Source of the DNA: Patella vulgata
Taxonomy: Eukaryota; Mollusca; Gastropoda; Patellidae
Length of the DNA stretch: 64,000 bases
Assembly: GCF_932274485.2 (NCBI RefSeq)
Contig: NC_065887.2
Span: 14,666,001-14,730,000 of the forward strand
Reading direction: 5' to 3'
Part shown: positions 33,721-43,935 of the stretch, one piece after another
Layout of the letters: every line of letters starts with the position of its first letter
Position numbering within the stretch: the stretch's first letter is position 1
Notes under the pieces: model-generated
Told to the model about the DNA's origin: nothing
Seen by the model: the letters and a program-made list of their open reading frames with translations, nothing else
Database searches by the model: none
Made by a program: the position numbers and the translations under genes

Positions 33721-35117
33721 GTATTTTTCATGGATGTGTACTTGTCTGAATTTCTAGTTTATTGGTAGTAGAGTAATTTTTCACTCTGTCAAGCATCGGT
33801 GTGGCTGTTGCTAGATCAAACAAATATTCGTTTGGTCTTATTTAAAAAATAATTGGGAGTGCTTTATATATTTTACATCCCGCCGATTTCTGTTGACTTT
33901 GAGCAACGACCGAAAGACATTTCTGGTCACACCGGCACAAAGACTTCGTTCAGTGTTAAGAGTCATCATCAGGATAAAACCTTTTGTTGGATCTAACACC
34001 CACATCGAAATAAACCACGCCCATATAATGCGGTCGTATAACATTGTAAAAGGTCAACCAATACAATTAAATAAAGTTATTCCATACATAATATTATACA
34101 TAATCTACAAAACAGCGTGGGCTTCTAAGACCCCCCCCCCCCCCCCTCTCCAAAAAAAAAAAATACACAACAGGCCAAAATACTGTTTCATATAGATATA
34201 AAATGTGACAGTTTCGTGGCGGAAGCATTAAATTATACAGCTTTCCGGGTTTCTGGGGGTTCACACAGGTTACACACTTCATTTATATTCAATCGTAATT
34301 CATCAACCATACTTGTCAATTACTAAATGCCATTGAAACAACATACTTGTCAGGGGTAGTGGCTATTGCTCTGTTAAGAAACTTGTAGCATTGGCTAAGA
34401 ATGACAAAAGGACTAAGCCGTCCACAGAAAGACGTACACGTAAGAGGGCCTTGGAATGTTGATTTTGAATAAGTGTGATGCTCTTCACTATTAACGCATG
34501 CTTGATATAAAACCATAGAAAATAAGTAACTGTACATTATGTTCAGGGTCTTCAAATTCCATTCCTTGTGGAGTGGAACCTCACAGCTTCTTACAGTCCA
34601 CCAACCACTAAGCTGTTACCCCATCCCTAAACATACTGGTTCAGTAGACTGGGCCTTTCATTGGCTTCACGCCGATACAGTCATTATGAGGAAACGGGCG
34701 ATTTCTTAACGTTGTTACTTATAGGTACCCTGCTTTAGAGGGATTTTCCGTACCCTCTACTATACCGGTATAATATACAGACACACCGGTATTGCGTCAT
34801 AGACATTCAGGTAGACATTTGTATGCAGAGGTAGTCTTCAGGTTTGTAATTTATAGGATTCGAAACCCTAGCCCACTGTAAATCGCATGTTCCCCATAGT
34901 AATCTTGTCTGAGCCAGGTCAGCGATGACTATTGAACCATCATTGTACTCTGCATAATGACCTCTTGTAATTTTAGTTTTCTGAAATAAAAAGAATTTTA
35001 CAGACAATGATTAGAATATCGTTACCTTTATGCGACTTCTTCATATTTAAATACTAGTAGAGTACGAAAGATGGCGATTTATGTTTTTTTACTTATCTAT
35101 TTCATTTTCTTCCACAG
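33721..35117. other. Region before the MGR2 signal exon
   Basis: Poly-C/poly-A tracts at 34131-34163. A minus-strand frame at 34807-35007 begins after a good acceptor (TTTTTATTTCAG) and shows ordinary protein-like composition, but no partner exon was found. Nothing else supported. Confidence 0.3.
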
Positions 35118-35151
35118 AAATTTCTGTTTGGGTTCTAAGGCTTTATTCAAA

Positions 35152-36542
35152 ATGAAGGTTGCTGTTTTCTTTTTAATGGGTGCTAGTTTCCTGACACTTT
35201 GTCATGGTAAGTAGATCAGAATCAAGATCTCTTGGATACTGGGGTGCAGTGGGTTGGGGAATTGAAATGAAATTGGGATTAATGAGGAAAATTATTTCGA
35301 ATTCCAACTGTTAAGGATAGTTCCACGTGCACGTCAATGTGTTCACGGGACCTCAGTGTAAACTCCCATCCGAACAACTAGACACTTTTCTTGCCAGTCC
35401 ATCCGCCCTGCACCACTGACAAGAGAGAACCACGCCTAAAAGCCTCGAGACCATCTCGTTAGCGTGCCAGTGTCGTACTCACTGAGCCACCGCAGATCCC
35501 TTGGTGGTGTGGGGAATCGATGTGAGTATGAGAAAAGATAAATTGCACGTTAACCGCTTTACATCCGTCGATTGTGCAAATTGTGCCAACTAACATACCC
35601 TCGAGAACGTGTTTCAAAATGATTTAATAAATGTGCCCAAAAGACGTTATAGGCCAGTTATTCTATCATGCATAGGTTCGAAGGAGGGAGGAGGGGAAGA
35701 TATGACTATTGGTGAAATGACTATTTTAGAAGCCAAACGGGACCGTAACAAGGCTGAACATCTGTTGCAGAAAACAAATCTGCATGTCCATAAACAGATT
35801 TATTAATCTTAGAAAACGGGCTATACTATATACCGGAAAACACCGGAAAACAACCGGAAAACACCGGAAAACTACCGGAAAACTACCGGAAAACACCATG
35901 TTATACTGAATACCGGAAAACACCGGAAAAACACTAAATAAAGGAAAATACACTAAATACCCCTTATCCCCTATTAAGTCAAGCACAGATCCAAGAAAAC
36001 AATTGTGAGATAGAATATTGTAGGAAGATATGATTACACTCTTTTGTTTTTTGTTCGTATTGGCATAACAGGATATTAATGATCATATTTGTTTGTTTTT
36101 TTCTGTAGGACAGATACTGAGTGCAATGTCTGAAATGTCTGGCGGTCCCATGATGGCCCCCATCACACCAATGATTGGTAATCCCATGAGTCGACTGCTT
36201 ATGCCAATGGTGCTGAGTGGAAGTTCTGAAATGAGAAAAGTAATGATAATGTCGATGTTGGGACAGTCTCGGAGACTACGCGGATTACTTCCGTTCATTG
36301 CTTTGAACGGTGGGATGCCTGATGGATTTGCTCCGTTAGCTATGATGATGAGTCAGGGCGGGCATCTTAATCCAATGGCGATGTCAGTAATGATTGGTGG
36401 TAATGATGCATTAAAGAAGATGATACCATTTATATTGATTCAACAACAAGCTCGAGCAGCGGCAGCAGCTCGTGCTGCACAATTAGCTGCTGCGTCTGGG
36501 CCAATGGCCGGTAGTGCGGGGGAAACAGCAGGACAAATGTAA
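35152..36542 (+). CDS. MGR2: secreted Met-rich protein with Ala-rich tail (two coding exons)
   Basis: Coding exons 35152-35206 and 36109-36542, phase 1, 162 residues. Acceptor ttccacag at 35117 joins the 5' UTR. Residues 1-18 (MKVAVFFLMGASFLTLCH) are the signal peptide. The mature protein is cysteine-free, about 15% Met and much poorer in Gly runs than its relatives. Landmarks shared with MGR1/3/4: PMVLSGSSEMRKVMIMSM, GLLPFIALNGGM, and NPMAMSVMIGGNDALKKMIP. It ends with a distinctive QQQARAAAAARAAQLAAAS segment. Its normal codon mix shows that the family is not just an ATG-repeat artefact. AATAAA at 36975 is a poly(A) candidate. The intron holds a SINE-A and ACCGGAAAAC repeats. Function unknown. 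Confidence 0.85.
35262..35500 (-). repeat. SINE-A, diverged, in the MGR2 intron
   Basis: GAAATGAAATTGGGATTAAT, CCACGTGCACGTCAATGTGT and head ACTGAGCCACCGCAGATCCC. GTGGGTTGGGGAATTG and GTGGTGTGGGGAATCG on the two sides suggest an old target duplication. Confidence 0.7.
35818..35955 (+). repeat. ACCGGAAAAC tandem cluster 1
   Basis: About eight copies of ACCGGAAAAC(A/T) in direct orientation, in two blocks, in the MGR2 intron. The same motif is clustered at 45480-45690. The core CCGGAA resembles an ETS-type site, but repetition alone could explain it. Confidence 0.75.
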
Positions 36543-37317
36543 TGAAACCTCAAAATCTGAACGCAAGCAGAAAGTGTATGTCAATATTTATACTTATTTC
36601 TTTCGTCAGTGATTGTACATCCCCCGGATTGATTTGGTATATACTAAAAACAACAACCAAGATCCTTAGTCTATTAAACCTTATTTTTAAAGTATTTCGG
36701 GAATTCCAGTCATTCTCAATGTAGTTCTAGGATAAGGGCTGGTGTGGACATCTGGGAGGAGGCTTTTGATCTGTGATATCATCCGGGTGGAACTGGCGTC
36801 ATACCTCAATTTTGGGGGTCATTTTACACCAAAAGTGTATACGCCAATAGTGTATGGCCCCAGCCCTGCCTACGGCCACAATATTCCATTCTACCAATAT
36901 ACCTCTATATTTACGCTTATGACACAGTATTATTATATACTTCATCACAAGCTTGTAATCAAATAATCTTCGCTAATAAACACAGGTCTTTCAAAGACTT
37001 GGTCTTGTAATTGCATTGATTGTTATCCATCAAGTACCTAATTAGACTGTATATTGTTAAATGATTTGGATTTCTTGTTGTCCCAGAGGCCACCATTGTA
37101 GAAAGGGTCAGTATTGGAATTTAAGGATATTATATCCATAATAGTTGAACTATATTTAATTTGGGGTGAGAATATTAGATAATTAAGTCATTGGACGCCA
37201 GATCAAAGATTTGATCTCATATAATAGAGCGTCTGGTTGTTGCAAACTATGTAGCAGAATGTTCCATGCTGACAATGATACCAAAATGAAGCAACGTGAT
37301 GAATCAAAGCGACAGTA
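36543..37317. other. MGR2 3' UTR and flank
   Basis: AATAAA at 36975-36980 is followed by GTCTTTCAAAGACTTGGTCT, a plausible cleavage region. No other feature seen. Confidence 0.35.
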
Positions 37318-37585
37318 CTCATGTGACTTCCTTGGCTATCCCGTGCTATTGTCACATCCTGAGCTATAGTTACACCCTGGACTATTCCATGCTATTGTCA
37401 CATCCTGCGCTATATACACGTCTTGACCTATCCTGTGCTATTGTCACATCCTGCACTATAGTTACACCCTGTGCTATACCCTGCGCTATAGTTACACATT
37501 GTGCTATCCTGGGCTATCCTGTGCTATTGCTACATGCTGTGCTATAGACACGTCCTGGGCTAATGTCACACCCTGCGCTCCCAGA
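37318..37585 (+). repeat. Minisatellite, roughly 20-bp units
   Basis: CCTGYGCTATNGTCACA and variants (TGTGCTATTGTCACATCCTG, GCTATAGTTACACCCTG) repeat about a dozen times with length variation. It produces a false 83-codon frame. Confidence 0.8.
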
Positions 37586-38617
37586 TACTGTGATCGTGAT
37601 ATTAATTTACCGTAATTCAACACAATGGGTAATTATGAGTTTTGGAATGCGTTCACTTAGTGTTGGGTTAGTGACGAATGAGCGTTGGGTTACTCATTTT
37701 CTATAGACTGTAAATTAACACTTCTTTCAAATTGGATTACTGTTAGCCCCTGTCCTGTTCCTATTTGTCTTAACTTCAAACAGAAACATGCGGAGAATAT
37801 AGAGATTTGTAGATCAATTTGTTTTCACATTATTTTTGGAATTATGTGTTTTTATAGCTCGGGTAGAATTTGTGCCAAGTCTGGACCAAACAGATGGGTT
37901 CATAGCAATCCATCGGTATCACATCCCACAATGATTTGAAACCAACTCGACATTAGCTTCACCCCAAATGAACCCATTCACAGTCTATGGATTGAACCGC
38001 TATAATTTGCTAATTGCATCTCGTTTGTGACTATTTAAATATTAGAAAAAAACATTGCAAAAACAGAGACTGTCAATGAAACTTTTTAAATTATGAAAAT
38101 CCCCCGGGTTTTTAAAAAATCATCGCCCTCCCCTCTCCCCCACATACAAACATAAACCCAACTCTTCCTCGGGCCACTTGATAACGCGCCATTGTACCTA
38201 TATGTGGTTCAATATAAATTATTTCGTATGCAAACTTAACACCACGCAGGGCCTCTGGGGAATTTGAGTTGCTGTGGCAAGTGGTATGAATTTAAATGGA
38301 AAATAGATCTATCCTCGAACGCCATTGTCCATGCTACAAACTATAGCAAACATGGATTAACTAGTAGAAACTTTGATTGACATATTTTGAAACCCTCCTT
38401 ACATGAAATCGGTGGTGGAAACAAAAGATCAATTTGTTGATGAAGTAGTGATTAATCAGAACTTATGATCATTCTGTGCCACATTGCTGTAACGATCGGA
38501 TTCTAAATGGATAAATGCAGATGGCATGTACTTGATACGTAATATGACGTAATTTACGTTATTAAGTCACATGTCATAAAAATAAAAATATAATAGGTTA
38601 TCCATATCGGTAAAATG
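37586..38617. other. Intergenic, nothing recognised
   Basis: AT-rich; no frame with protein-like signals, no repeat boundary seen. Confidence 0.35.
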
Positions 38618-38780
38618 GGGTTTTAACGTCCTACGTTTCTGCTGCGATGGACTATGTGAGAAATCTTTCCCGGGCAGCGGCGCAATGTCTTATAGTTATA
38701 TCGACCAACAACGGAAGCGAACCCCTTACTTCCTGGTTAGTAAGCCAGTGTGCTACTCACTGATCCACCGCAGCTCCCCT
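38618..38780 (-). repeat. SINE-A, internally deleted, antisense
   Basis: AAAATGGGGTTTTAACGTCC, CTTTCCCGGGCAGCGGCGCA and head CTGATCCACCGCAGCTCCCC, with most of the body missing. Confidence 0.75.
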
Positions 38781-38789
38781 GAATAGTTA

Positions 38790-39692
38790 CAAAGAATGGC
38801 CTTTAATATCATATATATACAGATGATGTATATCGCCTTCAAACCATCTAATTCTAGTAATTGTGATTACTATAAATTCAAACTTGAAGCATGTATTAAT
38901 GACATTAAGAGTTGGATGTCAAATGATTGTTCGTCGCCATTAGCCCAGTCGGTGAAGATAAGTGGGATGTTTACCCATGTCATTTACATCCAGATACAGA
39001 TAAACCTGATTACATTCTTATTGGATCTAAGAATGTTTCTGGAATGAATAAAGACTGTCTTTTCTGCGATAGATTTTGAAACTTTTTGTGATAGTAATAT
39101 GCTTATGACAACAGAAAACGTGTTTTTTTGTTGGGGGGTTTTGGTTTTTTTTTGGTTTTTTTTTGGTTGTTTTTTTTTCCACTTAAGAAATATTGCTAAA
39201 CTAAGTAAATATACATATCAATTGAGACTAACAAATTATACCCAGACTTGACGCATACACTTGATGCCACGAAAACAATAGTGCACCAATTTATCACCTC
39301 AAGACAAATTATATCACTTTTAGCTGCACAGCCTAAGCAAAATATTGTAGCCCAAATTCCTTATTACTCTTACTTAAAAACATACATACAATACACTTGT
39401 ACTTATCTTGGTTACTTACTCTATCACATAGAGTTTAAAATAGTATTATTTACTTCAAAATAATTTAACTTTGTTGCCCCCGCCATTCTATCTGATTATT
39501 TAAAGAATAAATCTGCAAGCTTTTCTTCATAAGTCAAACTTAAAAAATTTAGGAATATACTTCCACGTGTTATTAGACGAAGTCCATCATTATTAGAATC
39601 GTTCATAGAATTTAAAACATTAAGCATAAAAAAACCTTTAGAATAAAATTGTAAAAGAAAAATAAACATCAGATAAAATCGATAACAATTAA
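38790..39692 (+). repeat. LINE 3' part, decayed reverse transcriptase
   Basis: Around 38815 one frame reads IYTDDVY, like the Y-x-D-D box of reverse transcriptase, and the next frame continues IAFKPSNSS and KLEACINDIKSWMSND, a stretch typical of CR1/L2/Jockey-type LINEs after the catalytic box. At 38990-39035 it reads DKPDYILIGSKNVS. Further decayed pieces extend to a 3' end near 39690 (SLLESFIEFKTLSIKK). Several frame changes; inactive, 5'-truncated. The exact clade is not assigned. Confidence 0.65.
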
Positions 39693-39817
39693 GAATTCAT
39701 TTTAAAAAAAAATGGATGAAAGTCAACTGTTTTAATTGTTATCGATGTTATCTGATGTTTATTTTTCTTTTACAATTTTATTCTAAAGGTTTTTTATGCT
39801 TAATGTTTTAAATTCTA
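39606..39817. repeat. Long inverted repeat, arms about 86 bp
   Basis: 39606-39692 and 39732-39817 are inverted copies with few mismatches (for example CTTTAGAATAAAATTGTAAA against TTTACAATTTTATTCTAAAG), with a loop of about 40 bases. The left arm is the LINE 3' end, so the right arm is a second 3' end in opposite orientation. Confidence 0.85.
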
Positions 39818-39858
39818 TAGATATTTGATTATATTACTGTGATAACTAGTGCATCGTC

Positions 39859-39906
39859 CCCCCCTCTCTCTCTCTCCCTCTCTCTCTCTCTCTTTCTCTC
39901 TCTCGC
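39859..39906. repeat. (CT)n microsatellite
   Basis: CT-rich run with a few interruptions. A short SINE-A head fragment, antisense, lies at about 39985-40053 (TTTCTCGGCCAACACAAGGA). Confidence 0.8.
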
Positions 39907-40199
39907 TCTTAAAGAAGCCTCTAATGGAGCCTCTCAATATTTGATTCATTCGATTAGCATACGTGCAGACGCCATATGTCGTGAACTTTCTCGGCCAACA
40001 CAAGGATAAATTCGGGAACTCCAAGTGTCTTACCCAGTAACCACGGCTCCGAAATAACGAGATAAAACCTTACATTGATTAAAATATATATCATGGATAT
40101 TATAGCTCTATTGGTAATAACCACTATTTAATATCATGGCGCAGTCATGAATGACAGTGGCTATGTGACCTCCTCAAACTTTGGGTCATTTCTTTGATC

Positions 40200-40467
40200 T
40201 TTCCAATGTCCACGTATTATTACACAACAATAAGACACGTTTAACATGACCGTTAATATCTCTAGAAGATTCATTATCCATAGTTTTGATTAAATACCCC
40301 TCTTCATCTTTTGTACCCTAATAGAGTGGATAATTTATGTCCTTCGTGAGTTACAGGGGCCAGTTTGATGGATGTACAATAATGAAATATGAAGAAATTG
40401 GGGGTATAAATGTCGGAGGGCTAGCCATAGTCTTCATTCGGTTTTGAATATCCACAAGAAGAAAAGG
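40200..40467 (+). promoter_or_regulatory. MGR3 promoter and non-coding exon 1
   Basis: TATAAA at 40405-40410 within GGGGTATAAATG. Transcription probably starts near 40434 (TCTTCATTCGGTTTTGA) and exon 1 ends at 40467 before GTAAGTG. About 210 bases upstream match the MGR4 promoter, for example GTCCACGTATTATTACA, TAACATGACCGTTAATAT, AGAAGATTCATTATC and TTTGATGGATGTA. That conservation against a diverged background marks likely regulatory sequence or a recent duplication. Confidence 0.75.
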
Positions 40468-40831
40468 GTAAGTGAGCTGTTAAGAAAGGGAGAAAGATCA
40501 TTTTAGGATTTATATTACCGATTAGTTTTCAATATATGTACGAAAACACAAGTAAAACAAAAGTTTCTTAGCTACATGAGAAGTAATATCAAGCGTTCTA
40601 GGGCGACTAGTCATATTTTGGCTTAATTTGTATGGATTCCTGGGATATTTGGCACAAAACCAGGTACATGGAAATATAATGTATTGATAAAGCACGCTAC
40701 TCTCATTTCAAGAAGACTTTACCCATCCCAATAATACTGGTTGTTTTGATTATCTTTACATTTTAACTGTTTACTGATACTTTAATATATGATACATTAT
40801 TTATGTTTTTCAGATTACAACTACATTTGAC

Positions 40832-42628
40832 ATGAATCCAGCAGCAGTTTTCGTCCTTTTTGCCGGTATGGTAGCTGTATCTCACGGTAAATATTATTTA
40901 TAACCATATAGATTCGGACAAACAAACCTTCGACATAGTTAAACATACTCATATGACGGGGTTTCAGGCTTAAAATGCGATCTAGAGTAAAAAGGAGTAA
41001 ATAATTATCTAAATGGGATATATTTGTAGAGCTTTTCAAACTTTAAATCGTCTCAAAATTCTGCTTTCATTGACTGAATTTTACTTTCTGTACTCAACCT
41101 TCGATGTTCTAATTCAGACTTTCTAATCAATACCCCTCCAACTACTCAACATGTCAAATGATGGAAAGGTCTTCCAACCTTGACTTACAGTCCTAGAAAT
41201 TAAATATGGAACCAAATATAAGAAAATACCGGAGCTAAAATGAGCTGTCACAGTACCTTATATTTTATTGTTTTGGCTTGTGGACAAAGGGTGTCAGGGC
41301 TCGAAATAGTCGGAAATGGCATCTACAACGTTTCATTTTTTTCAAATTTTCTGGAGTAGGCCATTCAGACCTCTCAGACGTGGGCATAACTCCTTCGTCG
41401 TGTGTGAATAGTCACTTCAATACTTTAATATCGTGCTCTGAAATTTATCTCCGGACGATTCTGGATCTGCCCAACATTGATTCATTACCCTGATTTTCAA
41501 GGCCAATTAAGCTGGTACCAATTATGCCTTTGTGATAGTATCGTATTATAACAACCTATCGAAACGTGTTAAACTCATGCTTTTCGATCATCTGTGCGTT
41601 GTCCCGTGACACCTATACTCAAAGTTGATTCATAAACACATCTCCATACGACTATAGTCTTCACTAATAAGGACACTATTTTAAAAACTAGGTCTTTTTT
41701 AGGATGTGTATGCCATTCTAAATTAGAATGGTAAATCTTTAATCCTTTTATAATTCCAACAATAAATCCTTCTTTATTAGGTGCAGACAAGTAAAGGGTT
41801 AAATACCATTTCATTCCATTTCTAATCGTGATTTATATGTAATATATTAGTTTTTACTGTAATTCAGAGCTGTCGATGCTCTATCAGAAAGTTTATTATT
41901 AAAGTTTAACCTATAACAAATGGGGGGTTGGGTGGCCGAATGATCTAACGCATGGGCATGGTTTCGATTCACAGCTTGTGCGTGAGTATGGTCACCTGTC
42001 CAACCTCGTGGGTTTTCTGTGTCCTCTAGTTTCTTCACACTGCTAAAGACCCCTACTTGCAGTATATATATGCGGATTGACATAGTCAATGGCTAGTGGA
42101 CGTTAAACTTTATTTTGATTCAATGATTAAACTTTATTTTGATTCAATGATTAAACTTTGTTTTGATTCAATGTCATGTTTCTACTTTCAGCCCAAGGTA
42201 TGGGTGGTATGGGAGGAGGCAGGGGTGGTATGGGCATGCTTGCACCTATGATGATGGGCGGTATGGGTGGTGGTATGGATATGAGAACTCTGATGATGAT
42301 GAATATGATGCGAGGAGGTGGAGGTGGACGAGGTGGAGCTGCTGGGGGTGGTATGAGTGGATTATTGCCTCTCTTAGCAATGGGGGGCAATATGGGATCT
42401 GAAGCCATGGTCCCATTGATGATGATGATGAACAAAAATGGACAACCGGGAGGAGCAGCCATGGACCCAATGATGATGATGATGATGATGGGAGGTAACG
42501 ATAACATGATGCAAATGATGCCTTTAATGATGATGAATCAAAATAATCAAGCCCCAGCTACGGGTCTTCCCGGTTCTGCTCCCCCACTTGGTGCTGCTTC
42601 AGCAACAGCTGGTGGTAGAATAATCTAA
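40832..42628 (+). CDS. MGR3: secreted Met/Gly-rich protein (two coding exons)
   Basis: Coding exons 40832-40886 and 42192-42628, phase 1 (GCC Ala across the junction), 163 residues. Signal peptide MNPAAVFVLFAGMVAVSHA with a good S-H-A cleavage site before QGMGG. The mature protein is cysteine-free, about one quarter Met: MGM/GG repeats, MDMRTLMMMNMMRGG, GLLPLLAMGGN, a run of seven Met before GGND, then MMPLMMMNQ and a Pro/Ala/Gly tail (APPLGAASAT). The 5' UTR is spliced (acceptor at 40813). AATAAA at 42673 is the poly(A) candidate. Sister gene of MGR4. Function unknown; a secreted structural or matrix role is a guess from composition. Confidence 0.88.
41921..42112 (+). repeat. SINE-B, diverged, in the MGR3 intron
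   Basis: GGTTGGGTGGCCGAATGATC head, GGTCACCTGTCCAACCTCGT, CTGCTAAAGACCCCTAC, GTGGACGTTAAACTTT. Followed by a short AATGATTAAACTTT tandem repeat to about 42172. Confidence 0.8.
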
Positions 42629-42672
42629 AAGATTATCAAACTATTTAAGCATTTCATTGTATATAATGCATA

Positions 42673-42678
42673 AATAAA
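42673..42678 (+). other. MGR3 poly(A) signal
   Basis: AATAAA 45 bases after the stop codon, in ATGCATAAATAAAACTTT. Position and context are typical. Confidence 0.6.
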
Positions 42679-42725
42679 ACTTTTTAAAAATTATATTGAT
42701 CGGTATTATTTATTATTATACAACA

Positions 42726-43440
42726 TGGGAGCCGCGATGGATCAGTGAGTGAGGCGCTGACTGACGAAACAGGGGGTCTTAGGTTCGAAAGCGATGTTTG
42801 CGGAGATAGTTTCCCGGAATTTTCCAGTGTGATTTCCCTTTGGCAGGTTTGCAGGACGAAGGGTTTGGCAACTGTAGTATATACAGTCGTTCGGAAGCCA
42901 CGATAAATCAAGGTCCTGTTTAAATTGTGGCGTGTACGTAAAAGAAACCATGACCAGGGGCGGATCCAGAGGGGGGGGGGGTCGACCAGCTACATAATTT
43001 TTTTTGTAAATCAACACTTTTTATGAGAAAAGTTTCTCGGCCGTGTGCTTTATCCTTTATCGTCAGATGTGGGACAGGATGGGCACTCAAAGCACGAGAT
43101 AATGATATAGACATTATGTGATATCACAATTAATGCTTTGCATCCATGAAATTGAATCACAATGTCATTGTATTAATTCATAATAAAAATTGACGTCACA
43201 CGAGGTGTTGAATTTCTCTGTTTAAAAAGCTCAATGTGTATGTATATACGCCAAAATGATGATAGACACCATGCGAGGAGGAGGTGGGGGGGGGAGATAC
43301 ATTGTCTCAGGAACCTGACAAACCCTCTCCTGCAAAAATTCCTGGATCCGCCCCTGTTGACAGTTAGAAATCGATAAAGGTCGGAAAAAAATTCCCTCGT
43401 ATCACATTGTATGGCGTCTGAATCCCAATTTCTTTTCATT
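42726..43440 (+). repeat. SINE-A, diverged, split by a MITE
   Basis: Head TGGGAGCCGCGATGGATCAG at 42727 runs to ACGTAAAAGAAACCA; after the inserted element it resumes at CAGTTAGAAATCGATAAAGG and ends CCCAATTTCTTTTCATT. The two halves align to the intact SINE on either side of the insertion. Confidence 0.75.
42955..43356. mobile_element. 402-bp MITE nested in a SINE-A
   Basis: Ends CAGGGGCGGATCCAG and CTGGATCCGCCCCTG are perfect 15-bp inverted copies, a form common among hAT-like MITEs. ATGAC before and TTGAC after share TGAC, but a clear 8-bp duplication was not seen. No coding capacity. Confidence 0.78.
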
Positions 43441-43901
43441 AACTATACGGCAGTAGCGGTAAGAAACCAAGATTTTTTTAAGAACCTGTGCTCAAAATCT
43501 TGTTAACAGCGCTGCAGCAAACTGCATAAAAGCAGGATGGTTGTTCAAATATAAACACAGGAAGCACAATTGGCAAAATATTCTTAGAGGACTACTCTTT
43601 TGAAACAGCCTATGACTCAGTCCAAAATCCAAGATGGCGACCATGTTCAAGATAGTCGACTTCCAAGCAACGAAACTGCGATAAAGTCACGCAGATTGTC
43701 CTGTTTTATTGATCCTTACTTAACACATATTTCAAGTTTCGTCTAAATTGGACAAAAAGTGAGGGCTTTAGTGGCTCCGGGAACGTTTGCGGGAAGTAAA
43801 ATTCACATTTTGAGCAAAATGAAAATGCTACATCCCAATAATCGAATTGGGCAAAGATCGTTTGATCCGCAGCAGAATGGCTTTGTCATGATCTCTCTAC
43901 C

Positions 43902-43935
<34 letters not shown>

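Noticed and set aside
37296-37547. 83-codon plus-strand frame
   Set aside because: It is a shadow of the 37318-37585 minisatellite.
42163-42402. Second plus-strand frame rich in Gly/Tyr/Trp/Asp overlapping MGR3 and MGR4
   Set aside because: It is a frame-shifted reading of the same ATG/GGT repeats. Its similarity between the two genes only mirrors the identical DNA block.
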